From NCBI RefSeq assembly GCF_007997285.1, contig NZ_VORX01000004.1, positions 310,001-374,000 of the forward strand: a stretch of 64,000 nt of DNA, in the 5' to 3' direction. Shown here piece after piece: positions 47,116 through 56,353 of this stretch. The translations under genes and the position numbers were made by a program. Positions within the stretch are counted from its first letter, which is position 1. Each line of letters begins with the position of its first letter. Under the pieces are notes generated by a model. That model did no database searches, was not told the DNA's origin, and saw nothing but the letters and a program-made list of their open reading frames with translations. The DNA comes from Gelidibacter salicanalis. Its GTDB lineage: Bacteria; Bacteroidota; Bacteroidia; Flavobacteriales; Flavobacteriaceae.

Positions 47116-48318
47116 ATGGACATTCAATCTTTCAATGATATCAAGGAATTGCTCACTGCTCTAAAAAGGGAAGACAGACTTTTTTATGAAATGTTTGGAA
47201 AGCGAAAGTCGTTGGAGTTTAAACTTTCTTATGCTCTGGAACTGGTAGATTATGATGAAGCGCGCATAGATTATCTAGTCAAAAAGTCGGTGTTGCGGGA
47301 AAACGGAGGGCTGTTGGAGATCGATGGTCTATTTTTGGAGTTTTTTGAGCAAGTCCTTGAAGTGAATGAGGAAATTAATTTGGCCTCCATTGATGAAAAT
47401 ATCAAATCCATTCAGGAAAATATTGTTTACTTTTTAAATGAAAATAGCGAGCATAGAAGGCATGCCTATCTACGAGAGATAAAAAGAACTTTTCGTAAAA
47501 TAGGCGTTGTAACCATCCGTAGCGTTATTGACCTGAGACGTAAAGTTGACAATACCTTTAAAAATGAGCCGAATTTTAAAAACAAGCAACTCAAATTAAA
47601 ACATCTTGATGAGAAAAGAGTGATGGTAAAAAAGCTGAGTGGCCAAGCTCTTGATCTTATCAATGAAAACCAGCCCGTCTTTTTTAAAACCTCCCAAGAT
47701 GAGGAATTGAAACGGATCATTACAGAGTTGAAGCTTCAGCTGAATGAATGTTCCCATAACTTGATCGAAATTGAAAAACAGATTATTGATTATCTGAATC
47801 AGATTAAGCACCAAGGCTTGTTTTTGGAGAAGCTTCGTAAATTAAAATATCTAAAGGATCATTTTACCATTGAAGCAGAAACGGATATCAAACAGCACTT
47901 AGCAAAAAGCAATTCCTTAATTTTTGAACGAAGATTGGGCGAACCTCTTAATCTTTCATTGGATTTTATTCTCAATGAAGAAAGGGCTTTTGCATCCATT
48001 AAGAAAGTTGCTAAAAATTATAAATCCAGAACACACATCGTTCCCGAGCTTGCAGAAACTATTGCAACCGATTTTCTTGAAAATAATGTGGAGCAAGAAA
48101 TCATGATCAATCTGGAGGAGGTACGAAATCATTTTTTGGCCACAGGCGATAATCTGTTCAACTTTATCGTAAACTACAACTTTAACAAGGAGGTCGGTTT
48201 TGAGGAACGGGTTACAGTATATTGTCAACTTGTGTCCATTTATGATCAGGAATTCATGATTACCAATGAATTTGAAAATTTTAATGGTGTGGAATACGCT
48301 ATGGTTTATCCTAAATAA
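47116..48318 (+). CDS. Wadjet/Mks-type kleisin subunit (JetA/MksF-like)
   Basis: 400 residues, mostly helical, with a winged-helix-like N-terminus (about residues 20-90) and long helices in the middle (LKRIITELKLQLNECSHNLI). First of four tightly packed genes in the order kleisin, KITE, SMC, TOPRIM, which defines Wadjet/MksFEBG systems. The kleisin bridges the SMC heads. Sequence identity to JetA by eye is weak; the assignment rests on size, helical build and operon position. Confidence 0.72.
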   Translation: MDIQSFNDIKELLTALKREDRLFYEMFGKRKSLEFKLSYALELVDYDEARIDYLVKKSVLRENGGLLEIDGLFLEFFEQVLEVNEEINLASIDENIKSIQENIVYFLNENSEHRRHAYLREIKRTFRKIGVVTIRSVIDLRRKVDNTFKNEPNFKNKQLKLKHLDEKRVMVKKLSGQALDLINENQPVFFKTSQDEELKRIITELKLQLNECSHNLIEIEKQIIDYLNQIKHQGLFLEKLRKLKYLKDHFTIEAETDIKQHLAKSNSLIFERRLGEPLNLSLDFILNEERAFASIKKVAKNYKSRTHIVPELAETIATDFLENNVEQEIMINLEEVRNHFLATGDNLFNFIVNYNFNKEVGFEERVTVYCQLVSIYDQEFMITNEFENFNGVEYAMVYPK

Positions 48319-48324
48319 ATAAAG

Positions 48325-48894
48325 ATGAAAACAAAATACACCTCCGAAATTTTTGAAGTGCTTCGCCGTGGTCGGTTTATATGCTCCAATAGTCCCGACG
48401 ATCGTATAAAAATGCTCTACAACATTCTTGAGGAGGAGGAGACATTTTACGAGTTGCAAAATTATTTCGCCCACATCAATTACAATTTAGAACACGGAAA
48501 CGAATATTTCTATTTTAGTCGCTTGGAAAGCAATACGGATCTGGATAGGAAACTTAATAAGGCCTTTGGCTGGATTGATTTGCTGGACTTTTTAAAAACA
48601 TTTGACACTTCTTTTGACGTGGGTTTTAGGTTTTCGCCGGCAGAAATTGTCAATCAACTAAAGAACAATGCCGATTTAAAAAATAAATTGGACAATCTAA
48701 AAAGGCTAGGCGCCGATAAAAAGAATTATTCCGAAAGAGTTAAAAAAATAATCGAGCAATTGGTTAAGGACGATTTTGTGGCCTTAGAAAATGAAATGTC
48801 CGAAACCTATAAAGTGCTTACCTCATTCAATTATTTAAAAGACTTGGTTACCGCTATTAATATTCCTGAAGAAATAGAGCATGAGATACCTTAA
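48325..48894 (+). CDS. Wadjet/Mks-type small accessory subunit (JetB/MksE-like)
   Basis: 189 residues with winged-helix-like features (YTSEIFEVLRRGRFICSNSP at the start; YNILEEEETFYELQNYF). Size and place, 6 bp after the kleisin and overlapping the SMC gene by 14 bp, fit the KITE-type MksE/JetB subunit that binds the kleisin. There is no catalytic motif. Confidence 0.72.
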   Translation: MKTKYTSEIFEVLRRGRFICSNSPDDRIKMLYNILEEEETFYELQNYFAHINYNLEHGNEYFYFSRLESNTDLDRKLNKAFGWIDLLDFLKTFDTSFDVGFRFSPAEIVNQLKNNADLKNKLDNLKRLGADKKNYSERVKKIIEQLVKDDFVALENEMSETYKVLTSFNYLKDLVTAINIPEEIEHEIP

Positions 48895-51800
48895 TAAAAT
48901 TATTTTTATAAACAGCGCATCGGTGGCCTATGCTGAGATTGAGCTTGACGGTAACGTGCATTTGATTGGCACCCAGGGTGTCGGAAAAAGCACACTTTTA
49001 CGTGCCATTTTGTTTTTTTACAATGCCAACAAGGTCAAACTTGGAATTCCACGTGAGAAAAAAAACTACGACGATTATTATTTTCCTTATCAAAACTCCT
49101 ATGTCATTTATGAAGTGATGAAAGATGGCGTTCCATTTTGTGTGCTTAGTTACAAAGTGAACGGCAAAGTAGCGTTTCGGTTTTTTGACTCTGGGTATGA
49201 GCAACAGCTTTTTATTGACCATCAGAATCGGGCATTTGAGAACTGGGAGCAGATTCGTCAGGCTTTTGGCAAATCAATTTATTATACGTCTATCATTTCA
49301 AGTTATGATGAATTCCGAAGGATTATTTATGGCGATAATAAATCCCTGAAACCTGAATACAGAAAATATGCGATTATAGAAAGTAGGCAGTATGAAAATA
49401 TTCCACGTACTATTCAAAATGTGTTTTTAAACTCCAATCTGGAAGCTAAATTCATCAAGGACACCATCATTAATTCCCTTAATGAGGAAGAGTTTACCAT
49501 CGATCTGGAGAATTATTCCAAAAACCATCTCCGTGAATTTGAGAGTCAAATTAATGATATCACTATTTGGTCCAAAGCAAATAGGAAAGGAGAAGTGCCT
49601 ATCAGAAAACAGGCGGATAGCATCATTGACCATTACCGTATTCATAATTATTTGAATCGGGAGAAATTGGAATTATTTCGGAATTTGTTGTCGCGAATGG
49701 ATTATGTAGAAAAACAAAAGCCACTACTTCAGGTCGAGATTTCGGAAGAAAGACAAACAAAGGATCGGTTTTATAAAGAATTTGAAAATCTAATAGATTT
49801 ACATCAAAAACGGGAACAAAAAATAATTTCTGAAATAGATTATTTCAAGAAACAGATTGCGGAAGCACAGAGGAAACAACAGGAATATCAAAGAATCGAA
49901 ATTGATATATTAATTTCCAAGGTCGAGGAGAAAGAATCCTTGCAACAGGAAAGTGGCGCATTGGCTGAAGAAAAAAACCTGCTCACTTCAAGATTTGCAG
50001 ATATCAGGACGAAATATGAAAACTTGATCCGGCAAATCGAAAATGAAAAGCAAGCTTACTTAAACACCAAAACTTCAGAAATCAATCAACTGGAGCAGCA
50101 GTTTGGAAATACCAAAATGGAACTTTTTACCAGCTATCAAAAAATAGTTAATGACATTAAAATCAATTCCGAAGTAGAAAAAACAAATGCGGTAGATGAG
50201 ATCGAAAGACTTAAGAATGAGAAACACAGTCTCGATAATCAAAAATCAGAATTAAAATATCAAATCTTTTTTGAAAGTGAAATAGGAGCGGGCAAACAAA
50301 ATCAGGAGCAGTTGATTGCCAAGATTTCTGCTGGTAACTCCACGATTACGGATTCAAAGCACCAAATCAAAAATGCTAGAAAAGAATGGGAACTTGAAAC
50401 TGAAAAAATAGACGCTCGATTTGAAGTTGAAACGGCAAAGGCGAAAGATCAAAGCGCTGAAGCTGAAAACGTGATAAAGGAAATTGAGTCTAAACTATTC
50501 CAGAGTGAAGATTCCTTTTATAGCTGGTTAAATAGAAATGTTTCGAACTGGGAAAATACTATTGGGAAAGTCATTGATGAAAATGTTCTTTTTTACTCGG
50601 ATCTTGAACCAGAACAGTTTGAAAAGGAAACGGAATCCTTATTCGGTGTCCGCGTTAATTTGGAAGTTCTCGAGAATAAAATCAAAAGTGTTCAAGAATA
50701 TCGGAAGGACATAGAAAGATTGAAAAAACAGCTGGAGCAAATCCAAAAAAATAGTCTTCTGATAGAGGCTGAAAAAGAAACGGAACAAATTAAATTGAAG
50801 AGCGGTTTCACCAAAAAAATCAAAAGTTTAAATGATTTAATTGCAAAAGAAGACTATCAGTTAAATCAGAATGAGGAAAAACAGAAGATCAATAGTGTCC
50901 AATTGAAAGAATGGGTTGAAAAATCAGAAACTGAAAAGAAAATCAGAGCCACCGAAATTGAAAAGAAGTTAGAAAATAGTTCTTATGAACTTTCAAAAGC
51001 AACAAATCAGTTAGTGGCGGTTAAGAAAAATATTTCTAGAAGGATTTCATTAAAGGAAACGGAACGGGATAAAAAGACTGCTGATTTAGAAGCAAGTAAA
51101 AACGAAAAAGTGTCAACCTTCCAGTCTTATATTAACAATCACAAGGAGCAATCCGACCTTCGCATTGAAGTACTCCGCAAAAATCAGATGGATGAATTGG
51201 AGGATAAAGGTGCAGACAGAAAACGATTGGAAGAAATAGATGGGAAATTGTCTACTATAATAAGTTCCTTGGGATTTATAGCGCAAAATGAAAAAACTGT
51301 CATCGAATACCAAAAAGATAAACGAGAGTTATTTGACCTTCTTCCGCAATGGAAAACAGATAAAATTACGCTAGAAAAACAACAACTTCATAGTGCTGAC
51401 ACCCACAAGATTGAACTTTCAAAGTCCCATCAAAAGCTAAGCCATCAAACAGAAAAGATGAAATCGCTTGAGCATAAGTTTTCTATTTTCGAAATTGATA
51501 TTTCAGAATTTGAAAAATTTAAAAAATCCGTAGCTTTTGCTGGTATGGAAGCCGTTTTGGAGGATTCTTCTGATAAAGAAGAACAGGATAGTTCAAAAAA
51601 GGCGTCGCTTCTTATTTCTGAAATCAATGACAAATACTATAAAGGAATTGGTAAGTTTCAAGAACTTCAGCGTTCCATTAATGGCTTTGTTAGCAACTTT
51701 AATGAAGCGAATGTGTTTCAATTTAAATTACAATTTGGTACTGATGAAGATCATCTCAATTTCGCCCTAAATCTCAAAGAATTTATCGAGGAAGATAAAA

Positions 51801-52582
51801 TCCAAGAGTATCAGAAACGCGTTAACGAACGCTTTGGAACTATTATTAATCAAATAGGACGGGAGACCACGGAACTGACGTCTAAGGAAGCTGAAATTGA
51901 GAAAACAATCAAAAAAATCAATGATGATTTTCTACATAAAAACTTTGTGGAAGCCATAAAGGAAATGGAAATGCGTACGCAGAAAAGTTCCAATCCTATT
52001 GTATCCCTTCTTTTGGACATAAAGGATTTTAATGAGGAGCACAGTCTACAATTGGGACAGATAAACCTTTTCAGCACTTCAGAATCGTCCTCAAAAAACC
52101 ACCGTGCCGTGGAATTGGTCAAACAGTTAATAAAAGAACTGGAACGGGCCAAGACATCCACTTTAACCTTATCTGAATCCTTTGATCTGCAATTCCGTAT
52201 CGTTGAAAATGACAACGATTCCGGCTGGGTGGAGAAGCTTTCAAACGTGGGTAGTGAAGGAACGGACGTTTTGGTAAAAGCGATGATAAATATTCTACTT
52301 CTTAACGTATTTAAGGATAGTGCCTCAAGAAAAATAAAAGACTTTAAATTGCATTGTATGATGGATGAGATCGGGAGATTGCACCCCAATAATGTGAGGG
52401 GAATTTTAAAATTCGCCAACGAGCGAAATATCCTGCTCATCAATGGTTCTCCAACAAGTCAAAACGCGACGGATTATAAATACACCTATAAATTGGCTAA
52501 GGAACAATCGAAAAGCAATCCAAAAAGATATTTGACCAAGATAAATCGATTGATAAAAGTGACTACAAAAATTTCGAATTAA
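48881..52582 (+). CDS. Wadjet/Mks-type SMC-like ATPase (JetC/MksB-like)
   Basis: 1233 residues. N-terminal ATPase half with Walker A GTQGVGKST (30-38), two very long coiled-coil arms rich in Glu, Lys and Gln at about 260-950, and a C-terminal half with an ABC-type signature region (SNVGSEGTDVLVKAMINILL) and Walker B-like HCMMDEIGRLHPNN. It would extrude DNA loops so that the TOPRIM partner can cut small circular DNA. Its stop overlaps the next ATG by one base. Confidence 0.85.
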   Translation: MRYLNKIIFINSASVAYAEIELDGNVHLIGTQGVGKSTLLRAILFFYNANKVKLGIPREKKNYDDYYFPYQNSYVIYEVMKDGVPFCVLSYKVNGKVAFRFFDSGYEQQLFIDHQNRAFENWEQIRQAFGKSIYYTSIISSYDEFRRIIYGDNKSLKPEYRKYAIIESRQYENIPRTIQNVFLNSNLEAKFIKDTIINSLNEEEFTIDLENYSKNHLREFESQINDITIWSKANRKGEVPIRKQADSIIDHYRIHNYLNREKLELFRNLLSRMDYVEKQKPLLQVEISEERQTKDRFYKEFENLIDLHQKREQKIISEIDYFKKQIAEAQRKQQEYQRIEIDILISKVEEKESLQQESGALAEEKNLLTSRFADIRTKYENLIRQIENEKQAYLNTKTSEINQLEQQFGNTKMELFTSYQKIVNDIKINSEVEKTNAVDEIERLKNEKHSLDNQKSELKYQIFFESEIGAGKQNQEQLIAKISAGNSTITDSKHQIKNARKEWELETEKIDARFEVETAKAKDQSAEAENVIKEIESKLFQSEDSFYSWLNRNVSNWENTIGKVIDENVLFYSDLEPEQFEKETESLFGVRVNLEVLENKIKSVQEYRKDIERLKKQLEQIQKNSLLIEAEKETEQIKLKSGFTKKIKSLNDLIAKEDYQLNQNEEKQKINSVQLKEWVEKSETEKKIRATEIEKKLENSSYELSKATNQLVAVKKNISRRISLKETERDKKTADLEASKNEKVSTFQSYINNHKEQSDLRIEVLRKNQMDELEDKGADRKRLEEIDGKLSTIISSLGFIAQNEKTVIEYQKDKRELFDLLPQWKTDKITLEKQQLHSADTHKIELSKSHQKLSHQTEKMKSLEHKFSIFEIDISEFEKFKKSVAFAGMEAVLEDSSDKEEQDSSKKASLLISEINDKYYKGIGKFQELQRSINGFVSNFNEANVFQFKLQFGTDEDHLNFALNLKEFIEEDKIQEYQKRVNERFGTIINQIGRETTELTSKEAEIEKTIKKINDDFLHKNFVEAIKEMEMRTQKSSNPIVSLLLDIKDFNEEHSLQLGQINLFSTSESSSKNHRAVELVKQLIKELERAKTSTLTLSESFDLQFRIVENDNDSGWVEKLSNVGSEGTDVLVKAMINILLLNVFKDSASRKIKDFKLHCMMDEIGRLHPNNVRGILKFANERNILLINGSPTSQNATDYKYTYKLAKEQSKSNPKRYLTKINRLIKVTTKISN

Positions 52583-53445
52583 TGAAGTTGACTCCCAAAA
52601 TAGCACGGATCCTTTTAAGGCTTACTAAAGGTGAAACGATACCTGCCAGTGCTGCCAAAAGCCCGGTGGTTAGCGAATTGATTGCTGAAAACATTCTCCT
52701 TCAAAAAGGGAAACACCGAAAAACCCTAACGCTCAGCAATCAAAAAGCGCTTTTCGTATTTCTTTCTAACCAATTGCAAATCCATAATTTGGAGGATTAT
52801 ATTACTGCACTTGACAATGAGGAGTCCAGCCGTGCTGACTTTGTTAAGGTGGCAACCGACTCAAAAACGTCGAAGGAAAGAGCCTTTAAGGGTTTTTTGA
52901 TCAATGCCTACGACCACATTAATGCCACTTTAAACGCCAAGGAATATCCTATTTCTCCCCATAATGGCAGTTTTGCATTTATCTATGATTATGAAAACTT
53001 CCGCATTCCGGAGGATATCACGATTGTAGGTGTGGAAAATGCGCGAAATTTTCGTCACATTCAAGAACAGCGTTATCTCTTTAAAGATATCAACCCGTTA
53101 TTTATTTCGCGCTATCCACAAAGCCAACACAAGGATGTGATTTCCTGGTTAAAAATAATTCCCAATCGGTATCTGCATTTTGGAGATTTTGATCTGGCGG
53201 GAATTGGAATTTATCTCAATGAATATAAGGTTCATCTTCAGGACCGATCCCAGTTTTTTATACCTTCCAATATTCAGGAATTGATACACCAATTCGGCAA
53301 TCGTCAACGGTATAACAACCAAATCCGAAATTTTGATGTTGAAATTGCAACTGAACCGCTTCTTGACCATTTGCTAAAGATCATTGAAACGGAAAAGAAG
53401 GGTTTGGATCAGGAATATTTCATTCAAACATTGAAGAAGTTATGA
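52582..53445 (+). CDS. Wadjet/Mks-type TOPRIM nuclease subunit (JetD/MksG-like)
   Basis: 287 residues. N-terminal winged-helix-like part, then a Spo11/topoisomerase VI-like TOPRIM domain with Glu152 (VGVENARNFRHI) and the Asp202-x-Asp204 pair in LHFGDFDLAGIGIYL. These acidic residues bind the metal that cleaves DNA in Wadjet systems. It ends the operon. It is shorter than the ~390-residue JetD of type I Wadjet, which suggests another subtype. Confidence 0.82.
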   Translation: MKLTPKIARILLRLTKGETIPASAAKSPVVSELIAENILLQKGKHRKTLTLSNQKALFVFLSNQLQIHNLEDYITALDNEESSRADFVKVATDSKTSKERAFKGFLINAYDHINATLNAKEYPISPHNGSFAFIYDYENFRIPEDITIVGVENARNFRHIQEQRYLFKDINPLFISRYPQSQHKDVISWLKIIPNRYLHFGDFDLAGIGIYLNEYKVHLQDRSQFFIPSNIQELIHQFGNRQRYNNQIRNFDVEIATEPLLDHLLKIIETEKKGLDQEYFIQTLKKL

Positions 53446-53777
53446 TTTAAAAATATTTGCTCTCTAAGATATCATTGCAAGGGACCCAAAAGACCGTGAT
53501 TGCGCTGAGCGAAGCCAAAGTGCGAATATTTTAACGACATTACAGTGCGACGAAGTAAACACGGAGTATTCACGATTATAAAAATCGAAATAATAAGGAA
53601 TGAGGAATCCCATAATCTTTAGAACAAATACTTATAAAAACTTTTAGATAACAAATTGACGGCTCTAGAGGGTGGTTTATGGGCTATATAAACACTTGTT
53701 TCAACCGGACTCGTCAATGATGTACAAAACTCTGGAATATTCTGATGGGGAGGGAAAACTGCAGCGAGTAGAATAAC
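53446..53777. other. Gap between Wadjet-like and HipBST modules
   Basis: The two operons converge here. No gene, terminator hairpin or repeat that I could support was found. Confidence 0.4.
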
Positions 53778-54710
53778 TTATTCGAACATCTCTATTCTAG
53801 TTCTCAATAGGTTCAAATACTTTTCTTTCATCTCATCTGAAAGGAAAGAAATTTCAAGCAGTTCTTTCCATTTTGGGGTTGCCTTTTTTAGTTGTTGCAG
53901 TGTAGTAGCTATCGTTTTTTCGTTGAGCAGGAGTCTTTCTTTGGCATAATAGTCTATAAAGTCAGATGCTTTTAAATTACTTTTTTTCCCTTTCAATGTC
54001 AGTGCAATTTCTTCTTCTGGATTTTTAATTGCTATCGTGGTATTTAAGTAATCATATATAGGAGTAAGCGTTACTTTATCATTTTTGGTAATTAGGGAAA
54101 AGTTTTTCAAATGCATATCTTCATTTCCAGTAATATAACAAAAAAGAACTCTTTTGAAAAAATCGGCTTTTTCAATAGCGGGAAATGAACAGTATTCGTC
54201 AAGTACGGGAATGAGTTTCTCCATTGTAAAACGGTATTTTGTGTCTCTTGAATTTCCTGTTAATTGAGCAAAATCTTCGGTTGCCAATTTCTTTCCTTTT
54301 CCGTAGCGATCAAAACGCTTAATGAAATAGGATAAACTTCCGTCTTTCCCATAAAGCATCCCGTGAAATGGCACGTTTAAACCAAATACTTTAGCCATTC
54401 GCATCGTGACATCTTCATTTTCTGGTAATTCTGGAAACAAATCATTTTGTGGCTTTATAATGTAGGTGCCAAATTGATCCACAATTTTAAATTCTTGATC
54501 AACTATTGAAATAGCCGCGCTAAGCTTTGGTTGTACTCCTTGAATGGAAAGCTTTTTAGCTCTGTTGGCGGCTTCCTGTCGAAGTTCGGCAGCCGTGTAT
54601 GGTAAATCATTTAAATGAGTAAGCTTAGGAGCTATCACTCGGAGTCCTTTTGCACTATATCTATCGGTACCACATAATTCATAAGTAATAGGACATCTAT
54701 TCATAGTCAA
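53778..54710 (-). CDS. hipT: HipT-like serine/threonine kinase toxin
   Basis: 310 residues; ATG 54704 (MNRCPITY) is a possible alternative. It has the HipA kinase core without the N-subdomain 1. Ser55 in the Gly-rich loop KLSIQGVQPKLS is the likely autophosphorylation site; TGNEDMHLKNFSL carries catalytic Asp198 and Asn203, and PIYDYLNT supplies Asp220. Known HipT kinases phosphorylate TrpS and arrest growth. It overlaps hipS by 14 bp. The target here is unknown. Confidence 0.88.
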   Translation of the reverse strand: MTMNRCPITYELCGTDRYSAKGLRVIAPKLTHLNDLPYTAAELRQEAANRAKKLSIQGVQPKLSAAISIVDQEFKIVDQFGTYIIKPQNDLFPELPENEDVTMRMAKVFGLNVPFHGMLYGKDGSLSYFIKRFDRYGKGKKLATEDFAQLTGNSRDTKYRFTMEKLIPVLDEYCSFPAIEKADFFKRVLFCYITGNEDMHLKNFSLITKNDKVTLTPIYDYLNTTIAIKNPEEEIALTLKGKKSNLKASDFIDYYAKERLLLNEKTIATTLQQLKKATPKWKELLEISFLSDEMKEKYLNLLRTRIEMFE

Positions 54711-55011
54711 CCAATTTAACCGTTACTGAGCCTACTAAATCATTTCCAGTAGCAATCAGTTGAGAGAAATAATCTTTTTTATCAATTTTCCCTATACGTA
54801 ATAACCCTTCTAACATTACACCTTCAGGTAATAGACCTTCAAAAAATGGAGGAAAGGATGTATAACTATATTTTTTGTGATTTGTTGGCATGGTCAATGA
54901 AACCGCAGCATCTTGATAATTTTCATCATAATCAAAATTATAGTTATTAGCAGATACTTCTGTTAAAATTCCAGCTCTTTTCCCGTGGACATATACGATT
55001 GCTTTTCTCAT
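54697..55011 (-). CDS. hipS: HipS-like antitoxin (HipA N-subdomain 1 as separate protein)
   Basis: 104 residues matching the HipA N-terminal subdomain: KAIVYVHGKRAGILTEVSAN, YDENYQDAAVSLTMPTN, YSYTSFPPFFEGLLPEG and LIATGNDLVGSVTV. In the E. coli O127 HipBST system this small protein, not HipB, neutralises the kinase. Gene order hipB-hipS-hipT and tight spacing (2 bp, then a 14-bp overlap) fit that system rather than a broken hipA. Confidence 0.85.
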   Translation of the reverse strand: MRKAIVYVHGKRAGILTEVSANNYNFDYDENYQDAAVSLTMPTNHKKYSYTSFPPFFEGLLPEGVMLEGLLRIGKIDKKDYFSQLIATGNDLVGSVTVKLVDYE

Positions 55012-55013
55012 AA

Positions 55014-55223
55014 TTATTTAGTTAAAGGGCTTTTGAATTCTATCTTGATATTTAAAACTTGAAGTACTGCCAATAGATTATTGAAACGAACTGTTTCTTT
55101 GTTTTTTTCAATATCAAAAACAGTTGTCTTTCCTATACCCGCTAAGTCGGCTAACTGAAGCTGTGTGAGTCCTGCTTTTTTTCGGTGGTCTTTAATAAAG
55201 ACGCCTAAATCAAGATCATTCAT
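55014..55223 (-). CDS. hipB: HipB-like HTH regulator
   Basis: 69 residues, almost entirely an XRE helix-turn-helix (DHRKKAGLTQLQLADLAGIG, KTTVFDIEKNKETVRFNNLL). It is the DNA-binding part of the HipBST module and should bind the palindromes just upstream. The nearest palindrome ends 4 bp before its ATG. Confidence 0.88.
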   Translation of the reverse strand: MNDLDLGVFIKDHRKKAGLTQLQLADLAGIGKTTVFDIEKNKETVRFNNLLAVLQVLNIKIEFKSPLTK

Positions 55224-55226
55224 TAT

Positions 55227-55385
55227 ATACTGTTTTAACGGTAAAAATACACAATTTAGTTGTATATGTATGTTGAAATAGTGAAAACATTTAAATGTTA
55301 CTGTTAAGGCAGTAATTCGATGGGTTTAGTCATCAAAAGTTTACTGTTTTGAGAGTTAAACGCGTAATTACTGTGATGACGGTAA
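55227..55385 (-). promoter_or_regulatory. Four TTACTG-N6-CRGTAA operator-like sites before hipB
   Basis: ATACTG-N6-CGGTAA (55227-55244), TTACTG-N6-CAGTAA (55298-55315, perfect palindrome), TTACTG-N6-GAGTTA (55341-55358, weaker) and TTACTG-N6-CGGTAA (55368-55385). All keep a 6-bp centre. They are the likely HipB operators. Confidence 0.7.
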
Positions 55386-55494
55386 ATGTTATACATGTAT
55401 AAAAGATTTATACTAGTTTTGGATTTGGCATTTAAGAAGGCCATTTCAAAACATACAATAAATATCTAAGTCCAGCTTATAGTTCGCTATCAAA

Positions 55495-55692
55495 TCAATT
55501 TACAAAAATCAATTTATAATTTTCTTCTATATCAGCTATTTCAGGAGGTGATAGTTGTTTGAATTCTTTTTCTTTGGCTGGATTTGAGAATACGCCATTA
55601 TTTTTTTCCAAGAATCTAACCAATAAAGCAACCATATCATCTGGCATTTCGAATACATTATCCAAATACGACTTAAATTCTTCATGTTGAGT
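55495..55692 (-). pseudogene. C-terminal gene fragment, possibly Fic-related
   Basis: A 65-codon piece without start reads EEFKSYLDNVFEMPDDMVA, LLVRFLEKNNGVFSNPAKEK and EFKQLSPPEIADIEENYKL before its stop. The pattern (short helix, FLEKNxGxxSxxAKEKEF, LxxxEIxxIExxY) resembles the tails of some large Fic-family proteins, but I am unsure. A stop lies directly upstream. Confidence 0.4.
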
Positions 55693-55749
55693 TTAATAAA
55701 AACAAATTGTACGTGGTTTTCATAATTGCTAATTAGAACGTTGTTGTGG

Positions 55750-55862
55750 AGTAACAGGTGTTTTTTAGTAAAAACAGGTAAAAAGATGGCATATTCTGTG
55801 AAAATAGGTATGAGGTTGGAATAATAGGTATAAAATCATGAAATATCGGAATAATAGGTAGA
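55750..55862. repeat. Cluster of short AACAGGTA/AATAGGTA repeats
   Basis: Five related octamers end at 55759, 55780, 55810, 55830 and 55860, the last two within GGAATAATAGGTA. The spacing from 55780 on is 30, 20 and 30 bp, multiples of about one or two helical turns. The rest of the gap (55863-56250) is AT-rich with nothing I can name. Confidence 0.5.
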
Positions 55863-56253
55863 AATGAATATTGACAATATAAACCACTTGGGAAAAAGTT
55901 GACATTTGAAATTTATCATCTTCACAATAAATTCCATATCATGTTATTTTATTATGAATTTATTTTTTTTTATTACCCCTTAGTTTCTCTTTAAAATCCT
56001 GTTTTGTGCTACATATGTACTACATAACCTCTGTAAACCCCTATAAACGCTAGGTTCTAAAATACTGCATCGGCAAATAGAATGTGTTTCCCTTAGCAGT
56101 ATATGTTGTCTTTTTTCTACTTGAATCTCAGTTTATTAGATTTATTTTTTGTTTTTCACTATTGCCTTTTTTGTATATTTGTTTGGAAGAGGATATCAAT
56201 AAACACTTCAAAATTAAGGAAAATTCAATATAAAGAACATCTTAGAGATCTAT

Positions 56254-56261
56254 TATCTTTG
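56254..56261 (+). promoter_or_regulatory. TAnnTTTG promoter box for the NeuD-like gene
   Basis: TATCTTTG lies 92 bp before the first ATG. No clear TTG element is at the right distance. Confidence 0.4.
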
Positions 56262-56353
56262 CAATAATACCTCCATATACTCTGAACTAGGGTGATTTAT
56301 TATCATTTTGTTTAAAAATTTTATTTTATATACTAGAATTTTTCCTTCATATT

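Noticed and set aside
51850-52443. 197-codon minus-strand ORF opposite the SMC gene
   Set aside because: It is Ser/Leu-rich as expected from the reverse of coiled-coil codons, and the plus strand carries ATPase motifs here.
53778-55011. hipA split by a frameshift (pseudogene)
   Set aside because: Both parts have their own starts, overlap by 14 bp and match the known separate HipS and HipT proteins.
55750-55862. Short repeats considered as a CRISPR array
   Set aside because: The repeat unit is only 8-13 bp, spacers are 10-20 bp, and no cas gene is present.
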